Shown here piece after piece: positions 50,782 through 59,871 of a stretch of 64,000 nt of DNA. Position numbers and translations under genes: made by a program. The notes under the pieces are model-generated. The model had not been told where the DNA came from and ran no database searches. It was given only the letters and a program-made list of their open reading frames with translations. Each line of letters starts with the position of its first letter. Position 1 is the stretch's first letter. The DNA comes from CAYRLW01 sp964425215 (lineage in GTDB: Bacteria; Spirochaetota; Spirochaetia; Treponematales; Breznakiellaceae), in NCBI GenBank assembly GCA_964425215.1, contig CAYRLW010000002.1:76754-140753 (forward strand), in the 5' to 3' direction.

Positions 50782-50932
50782 GGCTTTTTCTAAACTCAGG
50801 GAGTTTTGAAAAAGCTACCTTAGATGTACATGCAGTATTTTTGCTATTCTATATCATATAAATATATATTATTAGATTGCAAAAATACTGCAAGAGCCTC
50901 TTTCAAAAGTAACAGACTTTTGAAAGAGGCTC
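50780..50932 (-). repeat. Three-hairpin dispersed element, copy 5 (inverted)
   Basis: This is a full copy in the opposite orientation. Read on the minus strand, hairpin 1 has perfect 16-bp arms (GAGCCTCTTTCAAAAG, 50917-50932 with 50894-50909) around TCTGTTA. Hairpin 2 uses GCAGTATTTTTGC (50879-50891 with 50832-50844), and hairpin 3 lies at about 50780-50815. It begins within the TGA stop codon of the phosphoribosyltransferase gene and may also serve as its terminator. Confidence 0.88.
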
Positions 50933-51000
50933 AAATAAAAGGCGCCTTTCGGAAACCTGAAGGTTTTTGAATGTCCCTTTGCCAACAGCCGGGGGGTTCC

Positions 51001-54000
51001 ATGGGATATGGCCGTATATCTTTTGTTGTAACAGGTCTTTTCTTCATACTCCCAATAATGCTTCCGAAGGTTTACGCGGAGACCCAGGCTACGGAATCAT
51101 TGATCCGTACAAACGCCCAGGGGGGCCTTTATTCTAAGGATCAACAGTGCTGGTTTTCTGTCCCAGAACAGGATCGTTTGCGTGTACGCCTAAACGACGA
51201 GCTCGTTTACCAAGGTCCTGGTCCCGCTTCTGTCCTGCTTTCGGTAAAAAAAGGTGAGGAACGGCAATTTAAACTTATCGCCGAACGTCGTAGCCCTCCG
51301 CCGGAAGACAGCCTTTTAGAATCCCGGGCTTTTATGTTTTATATAGACCGCAAAAGCCCCCCGGCCCCCCGGCTCTCCCTAGTCGTTCCTACTGGGGGCC
51401 CTGGATCCAGGACCCTCGCGGTGGAAACGGAACCGAATTCCCGGGTGGACGCCATTGTCGATAAAAATGGGACCCTTCAAACCTTTCAGGATTTAAGAAC
51501 CGGTGTCCCCTTTACGGGACCACGATGGTCCTTAATAGCCTGGGCCAAGGATACCGCGGGTAATTGGTCGGCCCCCTTGGTGACCACCCTGGAGGATCTA
51601 CGGCTAGACGTGGCCAACCCCGCCCCGGGTACGTGGTCAAACCGCCAAATGCTTATCCTTTCGTCCCAGGGGGGCACAACCCCTCGATGGACCACCGATG
51701 GAAAGGACCCCCTCGGTCCCACAGGCCAGAATTATACAAAACCCCTTTTGCTGGATTTGGTTGGAGAAGTTACCCTCCGCCTAGCGGTAACCTCTTCCGA
51801 CGGGAGACGGCTGGATAAAACGATTTCTTACCGGGTCGTTGAACCTTCGGGTGTTCCCCTTCCTCCCGAACTAGGGGTGCTGGAGAGCATGCAGAATAAA
51901 CCCATCGAGAAGGATACTCCCCTGGGGATGCCAAAACAGTACCGCTGGGCCGTGAGCAGTATGACAGTGAACAATCCGTCCCGGAGGCCGTTGCCGCTGA
52001 ACAAGGCGCCCGTGGAAGGAAACTGGACACTGACGCTCCGCCCGGTTCCAGGACTAAGCCGTCCCGTCGCTCTGGAGCTGGGCGCGGGGGATAGGCGGTT
52101 CCGTTTCGCCTACCAGTTAGGTACGACCGCTACCGATCCAGCCCACCGGCCCCTTTCGCCGCCGCTTTCTTCGGTTCCACTTCCCCGGTCCTCGGAGTCC
52201 CCGGTTTCATCCCAGTCCACGGTGGCTCCTGCATCATCCCAGTCCACGGTATCCCCGGCCTCCGCTTCCTCCGGCCCTGAGACCGATAAGCCGGAAAATG
52301 CGGAAAGCCCGCCTACGGTAGTACGAGCGGGAACCGCCCGCGTAGCCTTTTGGCCCGCCGGGGGGGATGAAATCCGATATACCCTGAAGGCCCAAGATGC
52401 TTGGAAAACCGTCGATGGCCCTATTGCCCTCCCTCCTTCGGCGACTGTTCTCCGGTGGATAGTCGAGCGGTCCGCCGCCATTTTGGGGCCCTACGAACTA
52501 CCGCTTCCCGCGATAGCGGACCTGACGGAAGACCAATCCTCCGGTATCGATCACGTGGAATTTCGGGACCACGGGTCTTCCTCCGAAACATGGAACTATG
52601 CGGCCCTGGACCCATCCTCGATGCCCCGGGAGTTAAAGGCCCCCTCCGTGGACGTGTGCGATGGGGAAGATTTGGATATCCGCCTGGTGGCCCCTGACGG
52701 AAGAATTGTAACGACGGCACGGCTGGATCGCCGGGCCCCCGAACCGCCGGTTCTTTCAGCGCCGGCGGAGGGTTCGTTTGTAAGCGGTGCCCCCACTATC
52801 GGTCTCTCCCTTAGCGCCTCCGACGCCCAGGACGGGGAGGTCCGACCCTACCTGCGGTTGGTAAAGACTTATAATACCGGTAAAACGGTGGAACTTCGTA
52901 CGGAAAAACCCATCACCTTGGATCGGGAGTTGGGAGCGGTGTATACGGTTTCCTTAGAAGCCTACTCGGAAGATCAGGCGGGTAACCGGAGCGATCGAAT
53001 TACGCGAAATTTTACCGTGGATAACGAGGCTATTTACGTACTTTCGGGGGCTTCGGGGGGCGATGGAAGCCGAAGTTTCCCCCTTTCTTCCCTCGATCAA
53101 GCCCTGGCTCTGCAAAAAAAAGATGGAAGAGGGGTGATAAAAATAGCCGGAGACGTTCCCCTGCTTTCCCGCTGGACCTTCGATGGTTCCCTTACTATTC
53201 AGGGGTCCTTTGATAGGTCTTGGAAGTCCGGTTCATCCGTGGCCACCGTTCAGTACCAAAAGGGAGCCGGATTGGATATTACCCAGGGGGAAACGAGCCT
53301 CCTATCCCTCCGCTTTATTGCCTCCCGTCCTGCTACCGTGGTTCCAAATTCACGGCCCCTTATTACCCTTTCCTCCTCCGGTTCTCTGAACCTGGACACG
53401 GTGGAAATGTCTGGAACCACAACCCTAATAGATAACATTAAGCGTTCCCTGAACATGACCAATTCTCTTTTAACCCTCCAAGGAGAACCGGGACTTTCCA
53501 CCTCGGCCCTACGGGTCCAGGGCGGAAACGCTGTGGTAAACGCTAGTCGCATAGAAGTGTCCGGTGATCGCACGGTGGCTTGGGAACAAACGGGGGGAGA
53601 ACTGCGGATTAGGGATAGTTATTTTGTCGTTCGTTCGGATAAAACGGCTACCGGTCTTTTACTGCGGGACCTTCACGGAAACATGGAAGACCTTTCGGTT
53701 CAAGCCACCGGGGTCGACTACGGTAATATTTTGGATATGACCGGCGGAACTTTGGTTTGGAAGGGGGGGACCCTCCAGGTTAAGGGGCGGGATGCGGTTA
53801 GTTTCCTTTTGGATGGGGTGCAAGGTCTGTTCACGGGCCTTACGGGAACGATAGATTCCACCTTTGTGGGCCGGGGCTTTGAGATTTGGAAGGAGTTTCC
53901 CCAGGTTCATTCTTGTATCTTCACCTATGGAGGAAGCTCTAAAAAATCGGAGCTCTTCTCCGCGTCCCATGAAACCACTTCCATCGATCCTCCACCGAAG

Positions 54001-54141
54001 AGTATTACCGGTAATACCATAAAAGGGTTCACTAACCTTTTGGATTCCCGCTTTTTAGGGCGACAGGCCGCTTCCTTTAACGATCGTTACGCCCAAGGGG
54101 GAACGAAGAACCTCGTTATTCTGGAGGAAAACGCTCCGTGA
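51001..54141 (+). CDS. Large exported protein with chitobiase-type and beta-helix-like regions
   Basis: This is a 1046-aa envelope protein. The ATG at 51001 (after GGGGGG) starts a clear signal peptide, SFVVTGLFFILPIMLPKVYA. The middle contains Ig-like/chitobiase C-terminal-type strands (SSQGGTTPRWTTDGKDPLGP; KTISYRV), a Ser/Thr/Pro linker with repeated SSQSTV (near residue 400), and a second Ig-like pair ending RNFTVDNEA. The C-terminal ~330 residues look like a right-handed beta helix (NRSLTIQ-type turns such as GSLNLDTVEMSGTTTLIDN). No catalytic motif is recognised. It overlaps the next gene by 4 bp. Surface or periplasmic scaffold is the best guess. Confidence 0.75.
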   Translation: MGYGRISFVVTGLFFILPIMLPKVYAETQATESLIRTNAQGGLYSKDQQCWFSVPEQDRLRVRLNDELVYQGPGPASVLLSVKKGEERQFKLIAERRSPPPEDSLLESRAFMFYIDRKSPPAPRLSLVVPTGGPGSRTLAVETEPNSRVDAIVDKNGTLQTFQDLRTGVPFTGPRWSLIAWAKDTAGNWSAPLVTTLEDLRLDVANPAPGTWSNRQMLILSSQGGTTPRWTTDGKDPLGPTGQNYTKPLLLDLVGEVTLRLAVTSSDGRRLDKTISYRVVEPSGVPLPPELGVLESMQNKPIEKDTPLGMPKQYRWAVSSMTVNNPSRRPLPLNKAPVEGNWTLTLRPVPGLSRPVALELGAGDRRFRFAYQLGTTATDPAHRPLSPPLSSVPLPRSSESPVSSQSTVAPASSQSTVSPASASSGPETDKPENAESPPTVVRAGTARVAFWPAGGDEIRYTLKAQDAWKTVDGPIALPPSATVLRWIVERSAAILGPYELPLPAIADLTEDQSSGIDHVEFRDHGSSSETWNYAALDPSSMPRELKAPSVDVCDGEDLDIRLVAPDGRIVTTARLDRRAPEPPVLSAPAEGSFVSGAPTIGLSLSASDAQDGEVRPYLRLVKTYNTGKTVELRTEKPITLDRELGAVYTVSLEAYSEDQAGNRSDRITRNFTVDNEAIYVLSGASGGDGSRSFPLSSLDQALALQKKDGRGVIKIAGDVPLLSRWTFDGSLTIQGSFDRSWKSGSSVATVQYQKGAGLDITQGETSLLSLRFIASRPATVVPNSRPLITLSSSGSLNLDTVEMSGTTTLIDNIKRSLNMTNSLLTLQGEPGLSTSALRVQGGNAVVNASRIEVSGDRTVAWEQTGGELRIRDSYFVVRSDKTATGLLLRDLHGNMEDLSVQATGVDYGNILDMTGGTLVWKGGTLQVKGRDAVSFLLDGVQGLFTGLTGTIDSTFVGRGFEIWKEFPQVHSCIFTYGGSSKKSELFSASHETTSIDPPPKSITGNTIKGFTNLLDSRFLGRQAASFNDRYAQGGTKNLVILEENAP

Positions 54142-55985
54142 GGATCCTTTCTATTTTTTTTCTTCTCGTTTTGCCGGGGTTGTGGGCGGTGGCAGAAGAT
54201 CCTTCCTGGTTGAACCTCTTTAGCCGGGCCGAAAAGAAGACCCTCACTTCCTATCTAGACACCATCCATACCCAACAATCCTCTTTGCGGGAGGATTGGA
54301 AGGCTTCGGAAGGGGCGTATAGGGAATATCGAAGAAACGCTCAGATCCTGGCCTTAGCTTTGGACCGGTACCGGGGGGATCCCCCGCTCCTTACCCAACA
54401 GGTATCCCTCGCTGGCCTGGGAGCTCTGGCCCCAGAAGCCGTGGAAAAGGAGCTTTCGGTGAACCGCCTGCTGGAATTACAGCGGGCCCAGGATCTAGCT
54501 TTTCAAAGGTACGGTCATCCGGGGCCTCGAGGTTTTATTAGCGCTGGGACTACGGAAAAGGAGCTGGAAACCCAGGGCCGAAGTTTATCCCAATACCTGG
54601 GGAAACGAATAACTAAGTATTCAAAAAAATCCCTCACTCCTATGGCTTTGTATTTTGAAAAGGAATTGGCGTCCCTTCCCGATTGTCCCTCCGTGGCGTT
54701 TAAGGAACTAGAAACTCGGGCGGCCGCCTTAGACGCCTCCCCGTACCGTTCCTGGATTTTGGCCTTGGCCCAGGGGAGTAATCGGAACTTGGCTCACGAA
54801 CCGCCGGTGGGCGAGGGAAAGGGCGAAGCCCTGGTGTCGTTTCGGGAAGCCTACGGGAACTACGTTAAAGATTATGAGCTAAAGAACAACCTTTTAAAAA
54901 TCCTTCCCGCTTTAGCTTCCGCTTCTACCCGTATAGATTCCCTAACCCTGTCGGAGAGGGATAAACAGGTAAATTTGGCGGACCTCCACGATTTTATTCA
55001 AACCCTGGGTAATGGGTCCATCGATAGGGAATCATTTAGAAGGGTCGTCCTGGGGGAGGTCGCGCTGTATCGTCCCTTTGTGGAGTTTGGCCCCCTGCTA
55101 TGGATAGCCTACACCCAAATGGGGGATACGTTTGTTTCATCCCTGGGCCTGGATGAAGCCACGGTCCGAAGGGCTGTAATCAATCTTTACGAGGTTTTTC
55201 AAACAGGGGAACCATCCGCAGGGGTCGCTGTTCCTTTGGATACGGTTGAAGGTAGCATCGAAGGGGTCGTGCTTTCCGATGCCTTCGCGGAGCGGGTTCT
55301 TAATAGCACCGATCCGATGGGTGTAGTCCGCGCGTATTCCAGCTTTTGGTCCGATGTCCGCGCCCGAAGCGTTTTTTTCCATAGTGATCGTTACGCCGAG
55401 GCCCGGCAAGCCCTGATAAAGCATTGTTTAGCAATTATCCAACCCTTGATTTCTCCGGCGGAAGCCTTGGTGGAATGGGGAGGCTCGGAGGAATTAGTCC
55501 TTTCGGCTCGCCAGACGACGGGTTCCCAGGGGGAACACTCAATGGAAAAAACGAAGACCCCCGAAACCGTAACGGACAAAACCGTAGCTGACAAGGCTGT
55601 TGCGGACAAAGCCCTAGGGTCAGAAGAGGTTGCGTTCAAAGCCGTAGCGCCCAGGGATCTTTTAGCATCCTTAAAGCCCCTTCGTTTTCTTATCGATCCG
55701 GGAATTTTGATAGTGACCTACCCCAGTATGCGGGCCCTGAAACCCTTGGAACCGAACGAGTGGGCCCTGGCGTACGATGGAGCCCCCGTGGAGTCCCTTG
55801 CCATCCCATCGGAAAAATGGAACCAAGAAAGTCTTGATGCCATGAGCCGTCGCTACGGTATTCCCCCGTCGTTTGCCGCTCCGCCGCCCGGGGAGACTCG
55901 GTACCCCGCGACCCTCCGGTACGCATTAATTTCGGGGACAGCGTTACGGTTGGGGGAATACTTGAATAGGGGGGACGCACCATGA
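54138..55985 (+). CDS. Exported protein of unknown function
   Basis: This is a 615-aa protein with a GTG start overlapping the previous stop and a signal peptide (RILSIFFLLVLPGLWAVA). It is mostly helical and has no domain I recognise. Near residue 475 a linker contains an imperfect repeat, TVTDKTVADKAVADKALG. The last ~100 residues end with a globular segment containing YPATLRYALISGTALRLGE. It is coupled at both ends to other envelope proteins. Confidence 0.7.
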   Translation: MRILSIFFLLVLPGLWAVAEDPSWLNLFSRAEKKTLTSYLDTIHTQQSSLREDWKASEGAYREYRRNAQILALALDRYRGDPPLLTQQVSLAGLGALAPEAVEKELSVNRLLELQRAQDLAFQRYGHPGPRGFISAGTTEKELETQGRSLSQYLGKRITKYSKKSLTPMALYFEKELASLPDCPSVAFKELETRAAALDASPYRSWILALAQGSNRNLAHEPPVGEGKGEALVSFREAYGNYVKDYELKNNLLKILPALASASTRIDSLTLSERDKQVNLADLHDFIQTLGNGSIDRESFRRVVLGEVALYRPFVEFGPLLWIAYTQMGDTFVSSLGLDEATVRRAVINLYEVFQTGEPSAGVAVPLDTVEGSIEGVVLSDAFAERVLNSTDPMGVVRAYSSFWSDVRARSVFFHSDRYAEARQALIKHCLAIIQPLISPAEALVEWGGSEELVLSARQTTGSQGEHSMEKTKTPETVTDKTVADKAVADKALGSEEVAFKAVAPRDLLASLKPLRFLIDPGILIVTYPSMRALKPLEPNEWALAYDGAPVESLAIPSEKWNQESLDAMSRRYGIPPSFAAPPPGETRYPATLRYALISGTALRLGEYLNRGDAP

Positions 55986-57040
55986 AACGCTTTCCCCTTT
56001 TTACGGGGCTCCTGCTCCTTCTTCTGGAAGGGCTTTTGACCGCCTGTCAGCCCCCGCAAAAAAAGATGGAGGTAACCGAAGAAAAACCCGTGGCCCCCCC
56101 GGTGTTGGCCGAATCGGCCGATTCTCAATTTTATTCCTTTGCTGAAAAACTGGGGGAAGTCTCCATCCGCGGGACAACGGTTTCTCCCTCCGATCCGTTG
56201 ATCCCGGAGGATTTAAAAACCCCCATCGCGTATATGGGTGCCTTTAAATTCCTCTGTCAAGGAAAGGAGCTCCTGGTTTGGAAACGGGATACCCTTTCCT
56301 GGCCCCCCCAGGAGGGGGATAACTACGGTAGCGAACCCTTGTTCCGTTACCGGGCCAACGAACGGATTACCGCGGGACCCCTGGTGTTTCAAGATGTGGT
56401 CTTAATCGCCACGGCGCGGCCAGCCTTTGTGATCCTGGATAGACACGACCTTACGGTTCAAAAGACAATCCCTGTGGACGACTTTCCCCTGGGCCCTCTG
56501 ACCTATGATTCCGAAAAAAAACAAATTTCCGTTTTTCTGGGGGATGGGTGGCGGGGTATATACACCCTTCAAAGCGGAACGGGGGACATTACGATAAAGG
56601 AGTCCGTCGATCCGGTGGACCTTTTAATAAAACCGGCTCCCCAGGCGCTTTCCAAAATCGTTTCCAAGACCGCTCAACTGCTTTCAAAAGAGGGGGCCTT
56701 TGAATTTTCCCGCTATGCTCCCTACCGGCCGGGGTTACCAGTGCCTCCGGATACGGCCCTGCTCTGCCGGTACGAAATGAACGGTGGGGAACAGAAAAGC
56801 GCGGGGGAAACTATTCGGCTTTACGTGGATGGGGCTTCCGAGCGTCCTTACCTTATAGCGCTTTTTTCCGACACGGGAGAATTGATGGCGTCGAATATAG
56901 AGTATGCGGTGGCCAAGGTTTTAGAGGCCCCCATAGACGGCCATCGGCCCTATTTTGTGGCGGTTTCCTATTTAAATTTCCCCGAAACAGGTTCTCCGGT
57001 ACCTTCCGGACGTCTGGTTATAGGACCTAAGGGGCCCTAA
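55982..57040 (+). CDS. Predicted lipoprotein of unknown function
   Basis: This is a 352-aa protein with a classic lipoprotein signal, LLLLLEGLLTAC (cysteine at residue 22). The mature part has beta-rich segments (VVLIATARPAFVILDRHDLT; KQISVFLGDGWRGIYTLQSG) suggesting a propeller-like or sandwich fold. No enzyme motif is seen. It overlaps the upstream gene by ATGA and ends directly before rnhB. Confidence 0.75.
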   Translation: MKRFPLFTGLLLLLLEGLLTACQPPQKKMEVTEEKPVAPPVLAESADSQFYSFAEKLGEVSIRGTTVSPSDPLIPEDLKTPIAYMGAFKFLCQGKELLVWKRDTLSWPPQEGDNYGSEPLFRYRANERITAGPLVFQDVVLIATARPAFVILDRHDLTVQKTIPVDDFPLGPLTYDSEKKQISVFLGDGWRGIYTLQSGTGDITIKESVDPVDLLIKPAPQALSKIVSKTAQLLSKEGAFEFSRYAPYRPGLPVPPDTALLCRYEMNGGEQKSAGETIRLYVDGASERPYLIALFSDTGELMASNIEYAVAKVLEAPIDGHRPYFVAVSYLNFPETGSPVPSGRLVIGPKGP

Positions 57041-57622
57041 ATGCTGTGCGGATTGGACGAAGCCGGACGGGGCCCCCTGGCGGGACCGGTATGCGCGGCG
57101 GCGGTGGTTTTGCCGGTTGACTTCCCCGTTGAAATATTGGGGGACTCAAAAAAGATGTCAGCCCGTTCTCGGGAAATCGCGATGGCCCGAATTTATGCGG
57201 AGGCCCTTGCCTGGGGGGTGGGTTGGTGTTCCTCCGTGGAGATCGATAGGATCAACATTTTAAAGGCCAGCCTTTTGGCGATGCGGAGGGCCTATGAAGA
57301 GCTGTGCTTTCTCTTTCCCCAGGTTAAAGTCGAAAGGGCCGTGGCGGACGGCCTCTACTCGCCTGTTTTATCCATCCCCTGCGAAGCCCAGGTAAAAGCC
57401 GACAGCCGAATCGCTGAAGTTATGGCCGCTTCAATTTTGGCAAAAACAGCCCGAGACCGGATGATGGACCGGTACGGCTGGTTATACCCCGAATACGGTT
57501 ACGAACAGCACAAGGGCTACCCGACCAAAACGCACTTTGATCGGATAGCCCGGTTTGGTCCCTCTCCGATACAGAGAAAAACCTTTGCCACAGAAAAGAT
57601 CCAGGGCTTGCTGTTCAATTAG
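57041..57622 (+). CDS. rnhB: Ribonuclease HII
   Basis: This cleaves RNA in RNA-DNA hybrids and at single ribonucleotides (193 aa). The catalytic acidic residues are in CGLDEAGRGPLAG and RAVADGLYSP, with SIAEVMAASILAKTARDR replaced here by RIAEVMAASILAKTARDRMM, the family motif. EYGYEQHKGYPTKTH near the end is intact. It starts one base after the lipoprotein stop, so it depends on the envelope operon's transcript. Confidence 0.96.
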   Translation: MLCGLDEAGRGPLAGPVCAAAVVLPVDFPVEILGDSKKMSARSREIAMARIYAEALAWGVGWCSSVEIDRINILKASLLAMRRAYEELCFLFPQVKVERAVADGLYSPVLSIPCEAQVKADSRIAEVMAASILAKTARDRMMDRYGWLYPEYGYEQHKGYPTKTHFDRIARFGPSPIQRKTFATEKIQGLLFN

Positions 57623-57646
57623 GAGAGGGAGCGACCACCAAAATTC

Positions 57647-58090
57647 CTAGTCCCGTGGATTATCCTCCCTCCGTTTTACCGATCGGACCTTCCGTTTGTT
57701 TTCCCGGTGAAAGGGTTTTTCAGTTTTTTCTTCGGGGCTTCGTTTTTTTATAAATACCGATTTCTCCGGCCGTTCATTGTGTTTTTTATAATCCCTAGGT
57801 TCGTTTCGCTCGGCCGATCGTTCTTCCTTCCGTTTCGGTTCCCCGGTTTTACGCTTTTCTCGTTCTTCTTTCTCCAAAACCCGAAGCGATTCGTCAAAGC
57901 CCTTTAAAAAATCCTGCAAGTCATCCGCGAAGAGGACCACCGATTGCCGTTCAAAGCCCCCCGTGTCCTTATTTTTGCTTTCCACAATATTAAGGTACAG
58001 GTCGCCCATGCGGTTTTCTTTTACATTGAAAAAATAGGTTCTGTTTTTCAATATTACTTTTGTGGAGTACAGTTCTCCCCGAATTCCCAT
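57647..58090 (-). CDS. PUR-domain nucleic-acid-binding protein (BpuR-like)
   Basis: This is a 147-aa protein. Its first ~75 residues (GIRGELYSTKVILKNRTYFF; VKENRMGDLYLNIVESKN; FERQSVVLFADDLQDFLKGF) match the bacterial PUR/DUF3276 family, known from Borrelia burgdorferi BpuR, which binds DNA and RNA as a dimer. The rest is a very charged Lys/Arg/Glu tail that Borrelia's short protein lacks, probably disordered and RNA-binding. The ATG at 58090 has GGAAGGAAGG upstream; the frame is open to 58168, but that would run into the neighbouring gene. Confidence 0.85.
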   Translation of the reverse strand: MGIRGELYSTKVILKNRTYFFNVKENRMGDLYLNIVESKNKDTGGFERQSVVLFADDLQDFLKGFDESLRVLEKEEREKRKTGEPKRKEERSAERNEPRDYKKHNERPEKSVFIKKRSPEEKTEKPFHRENKRKVRSVKRREDNPRD

Positions 58091-58157
58091 AATTCCTTCC
58101 TTCCTTCCGTATCCTGTCGTTCCCGTTAACCGACCAGGTCCGCTTCGGGATTCGACG

Positions 58158-59857
58158 TTATCGATCATTGGAAGCCATGCTGTCCGCTTCCAAAACCATG
58201 CGACTCTGCCATTGTAACAGTTCCTGTTCTTTTTTGATATCCGTTCCCTTTACGTCCGCCATGATCCGAAACACCGGTTCGGTTCCCGAACCTCGCATCC
58301 ATATATACGCGTTAGGATGTCCCTCCCGATCAAAAAAGAGTATTTTAAGGCCTCCCCGACCGGCAGAAGAGAATTGGGACACCTGGTGCCTTTCTTCCAA
58401 ACCGTTGTACGAACGCCCTTCCCACGAATAAATATTAAAGCGGTCCGCCAATTCCGCTTTTCGAACTTCCCATTCCCTAAGAAAAATCTCCTGGTACCGC
58501 GCTTTTAGGATCCCGTGGTCTTCTGTTTTGATTCGAAGGACCGCCTCGGGTGTGTACGCGCTGGTAGTAGTATAGGCGGGGAGGGTGGCTATGATGTCCG
58601 AAAGGGTAAAATCGCTGGTATACAGTTCGGCTTGATTAGAAAGGGCGCACCATAGCTCAAAGAGTCCTGGTTTAGTTTCGGTACTTCGGATGCAAAGAAG
58701 TTTTAGGAGGGCAAAAACCGTATCGATGGGGTCTCGAACCGCCGATGGATGGGTAATATTTCCCCCCGCAGCGCCCTCTCCCAGGATGCGAACCCTATAC
58801 CCCTGGGTCCTTAGTTTGCGGGCTAAACCCACCACGTTGGCCTCTCCTACCTCGGCCCGGAACACCGAAACGTCGAACGCCTGGGCTATCGCGTCGACCC
58901 GCAGAGACGTGGGATCGTTGACGGCCACGGCAACCTTGTCGATAGCGTTCCCCTTGCGGTCGTATCGCAAAGCGTCGGTCCACACCAGGTGGGCTAATTC
59001 GGCTACACAACAGAGGGAAAAAACTTCCTGGGCTTCTAAAGTCCGAGCTTGCTTAAGCCTATCGTCCCAGACCACCAGGTTTCCCCGGTCCCCATCGCAA
59101 TCGCAGACATAGCCCAGGGTAAACGCCGCTTCTTCTTTATGCTTTTTTTCCAACTCAAGCCGGCAGGGTTCCAAAGAAACTCCCTCGGGTACGATGCGGT
59201 GGACAATTTTTCCCGGCGTTTCGTTCATCCCATAAAATCGGATCCCCAGGGTGGAAAGAATATCCCCGTCCAACGCTAGGGTTCTGGCGGAACCGTTAAA
59301 ATCCGCTACGATTCCCAGGGGCCTTTCGGTTACCCCTTGGGCGATTACGTCAAATATTTTGTCCTGTTCCTTCGGCTCTGAAAAGCCGCTGACTACCTCT
59401 CGGGTAAAGAGAAGATACGTCGAGTTGGACCGTCGTTTAATATCCCTGGTTTGGGTGTAGACGCGGCTAATCTCTTTGGGTGAAGGAGCTTCCATCAGTT
59501 GGACAGCCTTTAAAACCCTATCTTTATCCGCCATGGCGCGACGAAATTCATCGATTAAAATTTTCGCTTCCTCTCCCGATAGGACTCCCCCGTCATTTCT
59601 GCCAAACTTGATGCCGTTATGCCCTATGGGATTATGGCTGGCGGATACGTAAGCAAAACCGTCGGCCCGTTGCTCCCCCTCGGTTCGATAGCCGTAGGCT
59701 GTATAGGCCATAATTTCCGGTGCACNNNNNNNNNNNNNNNNNNNNNNNNNNNNNNNNNNNNNNNNNNNNNNNNNNNNNNNNNNNNNNNNNNNNNNNNNNN
59801 NNNNNNNNNNNNNNNNNNNNNNNNNATCCCGGTTTCAATATGCCGAATACTCGCCAT
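58158..59857 (-). CDS. Phosphoglucomutase/phosphomannomutase (interrupted by assembly gap)
   Basis: This is an alpha-D-phosphohexomutase. The start is on the far side of a 100-N gap (ASIRHIETG... from 59857, with GGAGACTC upstream), and the remainder is complete. The phosphoserine loop SASHNPIGHNGIKF, the metal loop CDCDGDRGNL, the sugar loop LGEGAAGG and the C-terminal phosphate loop RGSGTEPVFRIM are visible. The two sides are out of frame across the 100 Ns, so the gap length is a placeholder rather than evidence of a broken gene. It supplies hexose-1-phosphates for glycans; glucose versus mannose preference is unclear. Confidence 0.9.
59726..59825. other. Assembly gap (100 N)
   Basis: A run of exactly 100 unknown bases inside the phosphohexomutase gene, removing part of its N-terminal domain. 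The round number suggests a scaffold placeholder. Confidence 0.99.
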
Positions 59858-59871
59858 GGAAGAGTCTCCTT

